The notes under the pieces: model-generated
Database searches by the model: none
What the model saw: only the letters and a program-made list of their open reading frames with translations
What the model was told of the DNA's origin: nothing
Made by a program: the position numbers and the translations under genes
DNA from: Xenoacremonium recifei
Lineage: Eukaryota > Ascomycota > Sordariomycetes > Hypocreales > Nectriaceae
Length of the DNA stretch: 64,000 nt
NCBI GenBank assembly: GCA_012184525.1
Contig: WOFQ01000016.1
Coordinates: 496,001-560,000 of the forward strand
Direction of reading: 5' to 3'
Part shown: positions 35,801-47,656 of the stretch, piece by piece
How the letters are laid out: the number at the start of each line of letters is the position of its first letter
Numbering within the stretch: the stretch's first letter is position 1

Positions 35801-36220
35801 TCCTGGCTCCGGGCTGGTGGGAACGGGGTAGTGTGGCGGACTCATCCCCGGTGGACATGGAACGTAGGGCACGTCAATGGTGACAGTATTGGTGAGACTA
35901 TAGCGGCGTCGTCTCGGCGGTCTGGGAGCGGTTGAGGTTGTTGAAGTTGTGGAGGAGGTAGCAGTGGTGGCGGGAGGAGGAGGAGGTGGTGGTGGTGTCG
36001 AAGGCTGTGGAGTGGGAGTGGCCGGGTTTTGTAGACTGCTGATGCTGATATGGGGAAATGAACGGGAGCGTTGTCCCGAGTTGCCAAAACCTGAGGTGGG
36101 TTGGGCAAGGTAGTGGTGTTGATGTGATATTGGCCTTGGTGCTGGGATGTTGGGTCTTGATATGGTTACTGGATCGTCTTGATCATCATCGGGGTTCATG
36201 AGCCTCGCGAGGTCCGTCAT
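32895..36220 (-). CDS. C2H2 zinc-finger transcription factor with fungal_trans-like domain (about 948 aa)
   Basis: Six exons fit in phase: 35720-36220, 35642-35667 (26 nt), 35473-35577, 34390-35401, 34195-34320 and 32895-33971. Residues 1-155 are low-complexity (eight prolines in a row, Thr/Ser run, RRRRYS). Two C2H2 fingers follow: C162-X2-C165-X12-H178-X3-H182 (HSCEECPK/TFTRAEHLR/RHKLSH) and C189-X4-C194-X12-H207-X3-H211 (ending KDLLERHQARH). The rest resembles the fungal-specific transcription factor domain, with signatures such as DVYWQKFDALIPIIHKATF, FLCEYYARF and WREWIKFESWRRLLSACFLL. It is thus a nuclear DNA-binding regulator; its targets are unknown. The last intron (33972-34194, 223 bp, donor GTCAGT) is the least certain junction and could hide a small exon. 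Confidence 0.85.
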
Positions 36221-36393
36221 GGCCAGTGCTCACTCAAAAGGGAAGCTGAAGGGTGGAATGGGAGGCAGCTTCGGGAAAAGCAATCAACCAAACTTAGTAG
36301 TCTGCGGTACACAGCCCCGGCTGGCTGGACAGGCTCGGCAGTTGGGGGACGGGCTTGGAGCATGGATTGGGAAGATGCAAATCGACGATGGCA

Positions 36394-36411
36394 GTACGGA
36401 GTACGGAGTAC
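36394..36411. repeat. Tandem TACGGAG repeat
   Basis: The bases AGTACGGAGTACGGAGTA form two to three head-to-tail copies of TACGGAG. The complementary form ACTCCGTACTCCGTA occurs at about 53943-53957. Single copies of TACTCCGTA-like sequence appear at other intergenic places in this window. Confidence 0.7.
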
Positions 36412-39400
36412 GCAGCAGATAGACAGACCGTCGACAGTGGTAGTCGGGATATGCAGCACGGAGGGAGGAGCCGTAGGTAGAGATTGGGGGGGCGTCTGCG
36501 TAAGGATGGATAGGAGAAGGAAGCAAGCGGAGGGGAGAGGTTGAAGACGAGAGAGGCGGCGAGGTGGAGGCGTCTAGTGAGACTTCTCGACTGAACGGGT
36601 CTCAGCCTCCACGATCAAGACGGGGACGGGGGAGTCGATTGAAGGGTGGCAGCCCCGTCTGCAGGAGGGGAATGGTGTTGAGGACGGGAGGCCAAAGATA
36701 GGAACCAGGAGAGGCATTGCTAGCCCTATCCAGGACGGAGGGGGGTGGGTTGATGGGAAGAGGAGGAAGAGAGGTCCGGGGATCAGACGTGCGAGCGAGA
36801 AGAAGAGGCAGACAGACAGACAGACAGGCCCCATACACGCTCAAAGACAGACAGAGGCAGAGAGAAGAGACTGCTGCCCTCCCGCCAGGATACCCAACTC
36901 GATTATCCCTGTCAGCTGAACCCGGGCGCGGGTCTGGGGCTAGGGTCGTTAGGATGCATGGGCGTCGGTCTTGCAAGGGTCGTGGGCTGCGGAAAATGCC
37001 AGGCACGGGCTGTACAGGGGCCATGGCATCTCGTACTGTCCTGACTGCCCGCGTCTTTCTCTGGACGTCAAGTTCGGGACCGGCGCTTATCGTTGCGCGC
37101 GTGGCAGCGCATGGGTGGCATGGCGTACATACATGGTGCTGATGGTGGCGCCTCTCCCGGTGCTCATGGCGAACGAGAAGGGCTCCCGAGAGGAACATCC
37201 CGCCCGCCCCTCATCCTCATGGACGCCATCTGGAACTATGAACGCCTCAGCGCTTCGACAGCCTCGTCTCCCACTCGGGACGGGATGTCTCGTGCTGCTG
37301 CAGCCCTCCTTCATCTTGCCTCTGTCTAGAGGCGGTGGGTCGACAACGAAGCGGCCTCCTCAGCAACCGGCTTGTCGATGCTCTTCGGGCGGCTGCTGGA
37401 CGATCCCGTTTCCCAGAATACTTGTAAGAGCTGCATCCCATAATTAGACGGCAGTCCGGCCATTCATCGACAGATCTACTTGTAATCTCATTGACTGTGT
37501 AAGCGCGTAACAAGTCTCCCTCATTGTCCGTCTCCGCCATTGGGGTCCGGCCAACGAACGACGAACTACGGCCGGGAGGATCGCAGGCCACTTCACGGAC
37601 TGTGCGGAGCAACCTCCGTCAAGCGACGAGCACGCAGGGGGAAGGGGGCGGGCTCGCGGATGCGCGTTAAAGCGTGTAATGGCGTGCGAGCGGCCGACTA
37701 GCCCTGGCCTGGGCCAGCGAAGATGTAAGTTGAGAGGAGCACTGATGATGAAGCATCGTGGCGGAGTCGTCAAGCTAAGCGGTAAGGATAAAGCTGGTGT
37801 TCTGTAAGATGCCCCGTTGGGAAAGAGCGAGTCGCTGTTAGTGGTGGCAGCCGAGAGCCGGTATAGGATACAGTATCAACACTGTGCACCCGATAGTTCG
37901 TAGCCGCGAGCTGGACGGGATGCCCATGCCACCATCACTGACGGCTGAGATCACCCTCCCGGAAATGCCACCGAACTGTGCATCTGGGCTGAACAGGTGT
38001 TGAGACGATGGACGCACACCAGCCTGACAAATGCAACCCAGGGATCCGGGCGAGTATCATGACCTACGCGGCCGACCAGGTTGTCATATGTCTGTCAGCC
38101 ACGCTGCAGTTTCTCTACGCGACTGACCACACCCTGCTTACAGACTGTCGCCACGCGCGCTCGCACTCGCACGTGTGCAAAGCAAACAGCAATATTGAAG
38201 ACTGGAGCATGACCTGCGGCAGCGGTCTAGGCGCGCCGCTCCCGGCGCCGGCTCATCTTGGCGGCCAGCCCCATAGGGCCATCCAACAAACATTCTCCAG
38301 CTCCTCCTCCAGCTCCATCTGGCCTGGCCTTTGCTCCCCTTGAGACAAGCATTCGGTTGTTGGCTTGACGAGGATCCGTCAGGTTGCCAAAGAGGAAGGT
38401 CACAAGCCCGAGGACTCGCTTCCCTGCAACACCCGTCTTCAGGAGCGGCCAGTTGTGACGACCCGGCATGGCCTCCTGCCGGCCGCCTCGAGACACTAAT
38501 TGGCTACATACGGTGCTCTTGAGGTGCTTTCAAGGTCAGATGGAGGGGGAGGGGATGGCCCGCCCCGTTGGCGTTCAATGAAAGGGGGTCCCAGCCAGCG
38601 AGCCGGCCAGCCTGCCACCCAACCAGCCGACCAACCGCTCTAGCGTCCTCCTCATGGTGGTGGGGGAGACGCTTCGGGGCTGAGACACCCTCCACCCAGT
38701 AGTAGCGAATCTCTATTTTTACTTGGAGGGCTGGGAGTTGTGGTGAGAAGCCTGCGATCAACAGTCTTGGGGCGGAACGCACGGCTGGACGGCGCGAGGC
38801 GGATGGCGCGAGAAGACTAACAACGGAAGCAAAGAAGACGGCCTCGATCACGAGTCTCTTCGACTATACACAACGGGAACGGGAATAACTCCCACCTCCC
38901 CAGCAGGTGGACCATAGAGTCGGGATCAAAATCTCACAGGAGCCAGTTGTCGGATCGTGCTGGGCTAGCCCTACGACAATCCCATGGCAGCAGGGTCCGA
39001 GTCCCGGAGGCATGTCTTGAGACGGCAAGACTGCCGACTGCGAACAGACTTTCAAGCATATCAATTACATTAATTTACAGTGCTGTCTCCGGGCAGCCCC
39101 CAGTCAATCATCAACGTCCCCCGGGCCTCCAGACAGACCCTAGCCTAGCACCCGACAATCCTTCGCAGGCATCACGCTGATCCTTGCCCGCGGCACCAAC
39201 CCCCCCCCCAAGACAACCCCCGTTGCTCGCTATTCCCGCTCTCATCTTTGGGCTCCGGGAAGTCGTACGATGCTAGCCTAGCCTGGTGAACAGAGCCTCA
39301 ATCTTTGGTGAAGGCTCGGAGCAGACGGCCAGAGAAGAAGCACACGCCGGGATGGAGGCGGAGGTTCCTGCGCGGTGCCGGGACTAACGTTACAGACAGC

Positions 39401-39805
39401 GTCAGCGCTTAATGGTCATGGATCTCTGGGACCAGACCAGGTGCCAGGGCCCTATTTTTGGCGCCCACGTAGTGCCGTCTCTGGCAGTTGGCATGATGGC
39501 TTCGACGTGTCACCGCGACATGGACCACATGTTCTCGCGGGGATGTAGTAATCAACAGAGATGACATAAGGTGGTGAAGGCTCTTCGATATCGATGGCCT
39601 GTTCTCGTCTTCTATTTCCATCCATCCGCAGGCGTTGAGCCGCGTCTGCGTCGAGATGCAGCGCCAAGGCGGTTTCTGCCTGAGACATCTCAGCTCACAC
39701 TTCAGCCTTTTCAACCAAGGCAACGATCGACAAATGCGCTGACTGCAGCAGCATCCGACGCGCTGAAAAGGAGATGAGGCCAAAAACCTCAACCGACCAG
39801 AATAG

Positions 39806-39830
39806 CTGCCTGCCTGCCTGCCTGCCTGCC
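39806..39830. repeat. TGCC tetranucleotide repeat
   Basis: About six head-to-tail CTGC/TGCC units form a short microsatellite in intergenic DNA. Confidence 0.8.
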
Positions 39831-40616
39831 GTCAATCAACTGACAGGATACACCACAGCACGTATCTGCACGATGCTGCCCGCAGCCAACATGCATTTAC
39901 CCGCAGCAGCAGCTCAGCTGAGCCTGAAGCCCTGGGCGTCGTGCAACCTCCCCAAGTGCAGCTTTTGACATGCACGTTGCTTCTGCTGCGACGCTGCTGA
40001 GGCCGGTTTAGCAGAGCCGCATCTGAGGCCCGTTGTGGCCAGTCCGACGGTCCGGACATGACCGACCTGAGACGCAGACACCTCAAAGTGCTGTTTCCAA
40101 CGCCCAAGGTGCTGGCGCTTCCCCCCTAATGAGGTGGTGGATATGGGGACGACTTGCCGACGGCATGTAGACACTCGGCCTTCAAGCAGCCATAGTGTTT
40201 ATCCAGATTGCAAAGACATGCACAAACAATTTGCCTCTAGAAGGTCTCCTCAAGGTGACCTAATTCTTGGCTTAGCTAGTCGCTGCAGTGAGCCTGCAAG
40301 AGCCCACGACGGTTTGATAGCACCCACGTTCATACGGAAAATTGTCAACAAAATGACAAATGCTCGGCGACATGACTATCCTTGGGGTTCACAAAATTGC
40401 CCCAAGCTTAGTACTCCAACCGAGCCCAAGCCCGCACCCAAATCCAGCATTCCCAGCCTCACCACCTCAGCCTCGCCCCTTCCATCACCACCACCACCAC
40501 GGCGTCCTCCGTACAACGTTACCAAAACACCTCCCAGCCTCGCCCCCAGCCCCAGCCCATAGCCATAGCCGCCTAGCCGCGCGCGCATGCATCCACCGGA
40601 GTCGCGCCGTGTGGCA

Positions 40617-40630
40617 GCGCGCGCGCGCGC
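40617..40630. repeat. Alternating GC tract
   Basis: Seven consecutive GC dinucleotides, with a second, shorter CGCGCGC run about 40 bases to the left. Such tracts can adopt Z-DNA; any role here is unknown. Confidence 0.8.
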
Positions 40631-41052
40631 AACCGTCCGCTCGGTGTCGTGAAGGGTTGGGGGCCGAGACCGTCGTGATGGGACTGTAGGGCTGACTGGC
40701 CGCCGATCGTCCGTCAAGATCGTGCCTGGAGCTACGTATTCAGTGGCACAGCAAGAGCTGGGGACCCTCTCTGTGTTGTTAGTCTTGGCGAGCCGGTGGT
40801 CTGGATGCGATGTTAGCGGTGGTAGGCTTGACATGTTTTCGAATCTAGATGGCATTCAAGATGTTCGCTCATAGAAAGTCGAGGATAATGATCAAGTCGA
40901 ATTCCCTACATCAGCCGGAACGCCCTGTTGCTAGCCTTGTATTAAGCGAGTACAACTGATAGTTTAGTCTTGTTTTCCAATGCCGCTGCCCATCCTTTTC
41001 TTTTTATTTCAGTCAACCTCCCTTATTTCCCTCCTGCCCCTTCTCTGCCAGG

Positions 41053-42571
41053 CTATAGCTTCGTGGGGATGGGCACGGCCAGGGTGGGTGCTGATTGAGA
41101 TGGCTTGTTCCCGTCGCTCTCCTCGGACTCATCATCACTCGGGGGGCGGCTGTCCTGGACATTCCTCCGGCTCTTGCCCATCTGCAGGGGAAGTGTCGGT
41201 TAGCAAGTACGTGTCGCTCGCGCCGGGGGAGCACGTACCCATGATTTCACTCCGCCGACGAGACCGAGGGCGTAGCCGGTGATGAACTCCTTGGAGTTGG
41301 ACGTCCCGACACCGGGCGTCGGGGGACCGGGGGGTGACCTCGCCGGATCGCCGTTGCTGAAGCTGCCCAAGCGAGCCGGGCTCTGCGGTCGGGGGCTCTG
41401 GGGCCGGCTGGTCGGCCAGAATTGCTTGAGCTCGCGGCCGAGCTCCTGGCCAGTGGTGGTCCAATTGTTGGTGATGTTCTCTCGCAGCTCGGCGACGTGG
41501 CGCTTGAGGTCCAGCTCGTTCTTCTTGAGCCAGCTGACGTTGAGCTCCTGGCGGGAGGTGCCGCGCTTGAACTGTCGGGCAATGTACTTCTCGTAGTCGC
41601 GGACGATTCTAGGTCCAGCGTGTTAGTCGCTTCTGGTCTTAACAGAAGCTAGGGGTTGGCTTACCTTGTAATGAGACCGGTTGTGCTGACACCCTCTGTC
41701 CGTTGCGTGACGAGGAACTTGCCCGCCCGCTTTATAGGCTCGTAGATGTCGTCGCCCTCGTCAGCGCCGTAGGGCAGGTCATCGTGGGCGACGTAGTCGA
41801 GCTTGTGCTCCTCGAGGAACTCGGGCGTGACGATCCATGGACAGTCCTCAATGACCTCGTCAACCCATTTGCAATGTCGGAGCGTCTCTGCGCGCTCGGC
41901 TCCCGACATGACCGTCAGGCCCTTGCGCTTGTGGGTTTCGGAATCACCCGTGACGCCGACGACGAGGGTGGTGTCGGGGAAGGCCTTTTTGGCCTGCTCG
42001 AGCTGGCGCATATGGCTATTCAATGCGTGTCAGTAGGATACGAAGCCGTCTCAATTGGTTAACATGAAGCCTACCCAAGATGGAACAGGTCAAAGACTCC
42101 GTCAGCATACACCCGCACGGGACGGCCAACGGGCGGAGGGTTCGTCTTGAAGCCCACGGGATCGACCAGCTTGCCCATGGGCGGCGGCGGCATGGCCTTC
42201 ATCTTGGTCATCTCGTCCTCGGGGTCCTTCAGCGACACCCTGCGGCCCTTGCGGCCCACGCGCTCGGCGATGTCGATGCTGGCCTCGGTGGTGTCGCTCG
42301 GCTCGCCGGGATCGAGGGCATGGTCGATGGCGACGTCCATGGCGCGCTCTGAGTTGTTGGCCCGCTGACGCTTAGGGTTGGGGCCGGCTGAGGCAGAGCT
42401 GCGGTGGTGGTGATGGCGTCCCGACTCGGCGGCCGTGGTATCGCCCTCCTCGCCTGAAGCATCGCGAGACGACGTCTGCAGGCCGCTGTCGAGCAGGTCC
42501 GCCGACGAATTGACCTGGCCGAGCGAGCTCCTCTTGCGCTTGCCGCTGTGGGAGGACGATGGGGAGGACAT
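41053..42571 (-). CDS. PCT1: CTP:phosphocholine cytidylyltransferase (448 aa)
   Basis: It forms CDP-choline from phosphocholine and CTP, the usual rate-setting step of the CDP-choline route to phosphatidylcholine. Four exons fit: 42075-42571, 41665-42015, 41239-41608 and 41053-41181, with good GTAGGC, GTAAGC and GTACGT donors. Residues 1-145 are a charged, disordered head with a likely nuclear localisation patch (GPNPKRQR). The catalytic domain begins at VRVYADGVFDLFHLGH, containing the HXGH nucleotide-binding motif (about 164-167). It ends with RTEGVSTT (about 271-278), a variant of the usual RTEGIST. The helical lipid-sensing region follows (IVRDYEKYIARQFKRG...), then a Ser/Pro-rich, probably phosphorylated tail. 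Length agrees with the family. Confidence 0.95.
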
Positions 42572-44008
42572 GGTCGGGCGGCGGCGGATCGAGGAGGTTG
42601 CGGAGGAGAGGAGAGGAGAGGAGAGGTTCGCGTGCTGCGGTCAGCTTTTCTCGTGTAGTAGGTACTCTCTCAGCAAAATCAGGAGCTTTCAAGAGTCCAG
42701 ACCAGACAGATGGCAGTCGACTCCGAGCCGGGCCGGCGAACGTGTCCAATAAACGCGAAAAACGGGGTTCGTGTGGATTCGCGAGTTCGGGCAGCTGGAG
42801 ATGAGAATCCCTGTTAACCCGGGGTTGTTGGCCAAGGGCGATGATGGTATGTATGGTGGTGAAGGGGGAAAAATTAAGGTTGAGGCAGCCGAAGAGAGGG
42901 AGAGCTGAAGAAGCAAGGAATGGCGGAGAACTCTATGGAGTAAGTAAGGTAGGTAAAGTAGGGCTGAACTTGATTGAACTTATCGCCACGACTTGCGATG
43001 AGATCAGCATAAAGACACGTACAGCACCGACCCAGATATTAGAGAGAAGAAAACGCGAGAGGCTCTCCTTTCCCCTCTCACGCGTCGCAGCAGCAGCGCT
43101 CTTACGGAGCTGGTCTCAGCTAAGACGACAATTTTAAAAGTGGCCTACCTCCTACTAACAGTCCAAGCTCCGTCTGGATACGAACAGGAACGAGATGAAT
43201 GCTTGCCCTGCGCAACTTACATACACGGGAGGAAAAGGGCAGCAATCCTTCCCGTGTCTTCCATTGCTTACGATCCTGCTTCTTTCTGCCCCGTCCTGAC
43301 GCGTTCCTTCTGGATTCCAGGCTTCTGGCATTCACAAGGAGAATCAAGTTCGTCACCAAATAGACCAAGCAGGGCACCGGCCAGCGTTGCATGAGTGTGG
43401 CGTCATAATTGGCAATTCTACTCTGTACTAGACACGGAGGTGGGCTCTTAATAAGCTTCCGTCAGGGGGCAATTGTTGGGAGGCCGCTCACGTGCTCAAC
43501 GCAAGCTGGTTGCCTCTTCAGGCATGTGACAAGTCACGTGAGTCCCTGACCTCCTTTTCTTATCTCTTCGTCAGTCTGGACCCTTTCGTACAGACCTCCT
43601 TTTCCTTCTTTGTCAACTAGTGAAGGCCACTTTCCCCAAAGGACGTGATCGCAAGTGCGAAGAAAAGTCATTTATTAGCTTAGAAACTCCAAATAATACA
43701 ACCGGACTCTCCGAAAGAGAGCAAGACCCTGTTACAGCCCGCTCGCGCCGATTTCCTCTGCAAGATTGTTTTCACGAATTTTTGTTGTCCCGGTTTAATA
43801 CTCCCCAGTTCCCAAGCTGAAAAGACACATTGTTCAGAACGAACCATCAGACCTCGCCGGTCACCACCTCTCTGTTATCTGAGAGTGGATGAATTCAACA
43901 CCTTGTTCCACCCCCTGAGCACCTGGCTTTGGATCTCCCAGCCTTCCTTGACTAGGTTGTTGTCTTAGACAGGGGCGACGTGTCTCCGGACCTAGATTGC
44001 TTGCTCGC
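42572..44008. other. Intergenic: PCT1 promoter side and HRP1 3' side
   Basis: A GGAGA repeat (42605-42625) lies just upstream of the PCT1 start, in its probable 5' UTR. Two CACGTG E-boxes occur at 43499-43504 and 43535-43540 (the latter as TCACGTGA), about 0.9-1.0 kb upstream of PCT1. No gene is seen. The stretch above about 43.8 kb is likely the 3' UTR of HRP1. Confidence 0.45.
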
Positions 44009-47000
44009 TTATCGGGAGTAGGGATGGAAACCTCGGTTGCCTCCCCGGCCGCCGCCTCGGTAGTTCGCACCGGGCTTTCCAGCGTTCTTGGGGCCCGTAG
44101 GAGCATTCGCCGGCGGCGCGTGCTGGGGATCCGGGGAACCTTGGCTGCCGCTGCGCTGGAAGCCTCCGCCATGGTTGGCGTTGGGCTGCGGGACATCGTC
44201 ATACATGCCCTCCCACGACGTCGGCGCTCCTCCGCCTCCGCCTCCGCCCATACCACCGTATCCTCCTCCGTGACCTCCGCCGTAGCCACCGCGACCTCCT
44301 CGACGGCCGCCACCAGAGGGTGCCTGTGGTGGCTGTTGATATCCGCCATCGAAGTTATCGGGGCCTCGACCGCCTCCCGCGTTGCCTTGCATACCACCCT
44401 GTTGCTGCATCATCTGCTGCTGTTGTTGTTGCATCTGTTGCATCATCTGCATCATCTGTGGGTTCATCATGTTCTGCCCGTTGTTACCGCCGCCACCTTG
44501 GCCTCCCATCATGTTCTGCATCTGCATCTGCTGCATGTTCTGCCACATTGCCGGGTTCATCTGCATGCCACGGTTCATGGCCATCTGCGACTGCATCATA
44601 GCAAAGTATTGCTGCATCCTTTGGAAATACTGCGCCATCACTTGCGGCGTCATACCGCCAGTGCCGCCGCCCATTTGCTGACCCATGCCACCTTGGCTAC
44701 TCTGGTCATCGCCCTTCCGAAATTTATTTCGGCGTGATGCTTCCTCCTCCTCCCTGAGATTACCTCGAGGCTGGGCTTTCTTGACCTCGATAGGCTTTCC
44801 GTGAATCTCCAGAGGCACATTAATACAGGCTTCAACGCCGGCCTCACTCTCAAACGTAACGAATCCAAAGCCACGAGGACGGCCAGTGTCTTTGTCCATC
44901 ATAAGGGTCGCATCGACGACACGACCGAATTGCGCAAAGTAGTCTTTGAATTCTTGGTCCGTTGTTTCTTGGCTCACACCGCCAACGAAGATCTTGCTTG
45001 TCTTCTCTTGCTCATCACGCGGGATGGCTCGCTTTGGATCGATCTGGTAGATTGTCAGACTATGGCACGTGTAACTCGCGTACGGCAAGGGCAAGACTTA
45101 CAATCTTGCCGTCAAGGAAATGCTCCTTGACCATCACAACGTTCACCGTCTTGGCGTCCTTAAAAGTCAAGAAACCGAACCCTCGTGACCGACCCGTGCT
45201 GCTGTCTCGCATCACCGTGCACTCCACGACCTCGCCGAACTGGGAAAAGTAGTCTCGGAGAGATTCTACCACGGTTAGGACAGCTCCAGGTCCAAGCATT
45301 TGAACGGACTTACGATCGGTTGTTTCCCAATTGAGACCACCTATGAACATCTTACTATCATCACTTAGTTAGCGGGGGTAATAACAGAAATGTCATCTTC
45401 AATGCTCTGTTTCGGGAAATAACCAAGAAAAACGATGTGTGGGTTGTTGGCTCGATCTGGCAGGGAACTGGATCCTGGGATTGTTGGTTTGACATGGCGC
45501 CTCTTTGCTCACAACAGCGCTACTGCAGCAGGATGAGAGTACCCCAAACTCGAGACATTTGTTGTTGTACGAATCGGCATACAACACTCCCACGTTTGCC
45601 TTATTCCGTCGCATGATATGAGCCAAGGCTGACTCGCTCAAGGCAGACTTGGGGGCCATACGTGCTTTGTGCTTTGTTTGGCCCTATTTCCAACGGAAAC
45701 CTAGACAGTGCTGCGGGTGGCGTGAAGTCTCTTCCAGCAGGGACCAGCTGACGGCCTGACATTGCTAGCTGGATATTTCAACTGAGATTCCCCATGTCAT
45801 GCCATGCCATATCATGCCCATCTTGTCGCGGCAAATTCGGATCGATAATTCGTAGCCAAAGCATGGGAGAAGGACTGCTTCGACTGGTCGCCAGGACATT
45901 CCACCATGATGCTCGTCATGAGCCGAGACAGTGCAGTGAGAGGTGCCAGATCAGCTTTGGTCGAATAAATTTTCGTCTTGTGCTATCGTCTTGACTCTTC
46001 TCTCTTGCTAGGTAGGTACTGGCCTCGCGCGCTATTCGCTGCAAATCTCGCTACAGCCATCAGGGAATCCGGATATGGTATTCACCTGTGGCCCTAAAGA
46101 TCTCTGCGACTCTGGGCTATTGAACAACAGTCCGGGTAGCCTTGCATCCTGAATGGACTGGCTGATCCCGTGTCGTGGCATCCACGGGCAAGAGAGCCCG
46201 TTCAGATAGATGGTGCCACCACGTTCTTGCTCTGCTCTAGCAATCTCTGTTCCGAATTTTCTCAGACTGAATATTGTCGAATACTGTCTCAATTTGGCCC
46301 TTGCTCTTGGTTCTGGGCGCCCAATCTCTTGATCTTCTTTTCCGGATATGGTCCTCCGTCTGGCTTCCGATGCGGTTGCTTTGAGCGCCATGCCTTGCAT
46401 CATCTGAACCTGACCGTTCTCCGATCCAGCCAAGCCACTCCCAAAGCTTTGAAGTTAAAAATGCCACGCCCGCCATGATCTTACCCCGCAGCCAAATAGC
46501 CATCACGAGCCAACATTACGAATAGGTGTGCAAACTGAAGAAGCACTGGTGTTGGGGCACGACAAATAGAGCGCAAATCACGTCAAACGGAGCTAGACGA
46601 CTTACCCATCTTCCTTGGCACTGGCCTTGTGAACGGTACCATACGGGGGAGGCGTAGGCACATCATCATGGTATGTAGCAGCATTGTTATTGCTGGAGTG
46701 GTTGACAGCGCTACTGGAGCCACCCAGGTTGAAATCAACATCGTCGTCATCATCATCATCCTGATTCATATGCGCATCGCCTCCGACATCTGGTTCATGA
46801 GATGGTGCGAAAGTGTCAGGGACGTTCACCGGCTGTGCTTCCACAACGGGTTGTGCTGGAACTTTGGGGCCGGGGCCTGCCTTGGAAGCATCATTATCGT
46901 CGTAACTGTTCCGCATCGTGTCAGCAAGATGTGTTCTCCAAGCTCTTCACTGCGCGAGCACGCGCATATTTGGTTCATACAGATCGGCGAAGAGGTCTTC

Positions 47001-47024
47001 CTCGAAGTTCTCGGGTTCTGTCAT
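44009..47024 (-). CDS. HRP1: Hrp1/Nab4-type hnRNP, mRNA cleavage factor IB (527 aa)
   Basis: Hrp1 binds UA-rich signals in pre-mRNA 3' ends and shuttles between nucleus and cytoplasm; this is known for yeast and inferred here. Five exons fit in phase: 46981-47024, 46606-46905, 45314-45354, 45102-45265 and 44009-45043. The N-terminus reads MTEPENFEEDLFADLYDDND, with an Asp run near residue 75. RRM1 spans about 116-190, with RNP2 MFIGGL and RNP1 RGFGFLTF. RRM2 spans about 200-275, with IFVGGV and RGFGFVTF. Next comes a Met/Gln-rich stretch (PQMMQMMQQMQQQQQQMMQQ), then Gly-rich and RGG-like repeats ending RGGNRGFHPYSR. Intron 2 (45355-46605) is 1,251 bp, far longer than any other in the window. 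The gene diverges from GYP1. Confidence 0.93.
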
Positions 47025-47656
47025 GTTGAAGGGAGGCTAGAGAGGTGAAGGGAATCCAGGGTCGTCAGGTCGGGGCCTGGAAACGGACGCTTCGGGAGGG
47101 CAAAATAAAAGATTCGCTGGCTGCAGCCCGAGCTTCTGCAGAACGTCGGAAGTAGGATATGGATGGAATATCGGCGGCCCCTTGATGAGGTACAGAAAAG
47201 TGTGACGTTTCTCGCTTTAAGTTTGTTGGAAGGAGGAGGTTCTTCACAAAGACGGCGGCCACGAAGACCAGGCTAGTGTTTTTGGCGGGCACCGAGCAGG
47301 CAGTGAATGACTAATGCCGTTGTGGCCAATGAGAATGCAGGCCCACGGACACCTATGTGGCTGGTACCTGCAGCTGGCCCGGGCACGCCTTCCCCAAAGC
47401 GCCGCCTGTAGCCGGCCCTGTAGCCGCCCCTGTAGCGCGGACTGCTCCAGCGCTATAGCGTCATGGGCAGGCCAAGCGCAGCGCCCGAGGCCGCTGTGGC
47501 GGGGCGCGCGCCAGCACTCCCTCAGGCCGTGACCGTGACCTGGTCCCAACCAGCAAGATCGGCCATCCTGTTGAATCCCAAACGCCTTGGAAACCACCTC
47601 GCCTCTGCAACACCGCAGAATGTGACAGCTGCTCCTCCACGGCCCTCCCTCACACC
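47025..47656. promoter_or_regulatory. Bidirectional promoter between HRP1 and GYP1
   Basis: The two start codons are head to head, 632 bp apart, so both 5' UTRs and both promoters must lie here. The middle contains repeated GCCGCCTGTAGCC-like and CCTGTAGC units (about 47400-47450). I identified no TATA box or known factor site with confidence. Confidence 0.6.

Larger units (their letters stand above)
36221..41052. other. 4.8-kb gene-poor intergenic region upstream of the zinc-finger regulator
   Basis: No convincing gene is seen. Features are simple-sequence only: tandem TACGGAG at about 36394-36411, (GACA)n near 36810, TGCC/GCCT repeats at 39806-39830 and a 14-base alternating GC tract at 40617-40630. 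The longer open frames (36602-37198 minus, 40376-40855 minus) overlap antisense frames and lack domains. The stretch next to 36220 should be the promoter of the regulator. The stretch just below 41053 is the 3' side of the cytidylyltransferase gene. Confidence 0.45.

Noticed and set aside
25870..42571. A phospholipid gene cluster (PSD2 and PCT1)
   Set aside because: The two genes are 11 kb apart with a regulator and large gaps between them. I found no shared promoter element such as a CATGTGAAAT inositol/choline box, so proximity is probably chance.
43997..44737. 246-codon His/Leu-rich plus-strand frame
   Set aside because: It is the antisense shadow of the Met/Gln/Gly-rich tail of Hrp1.
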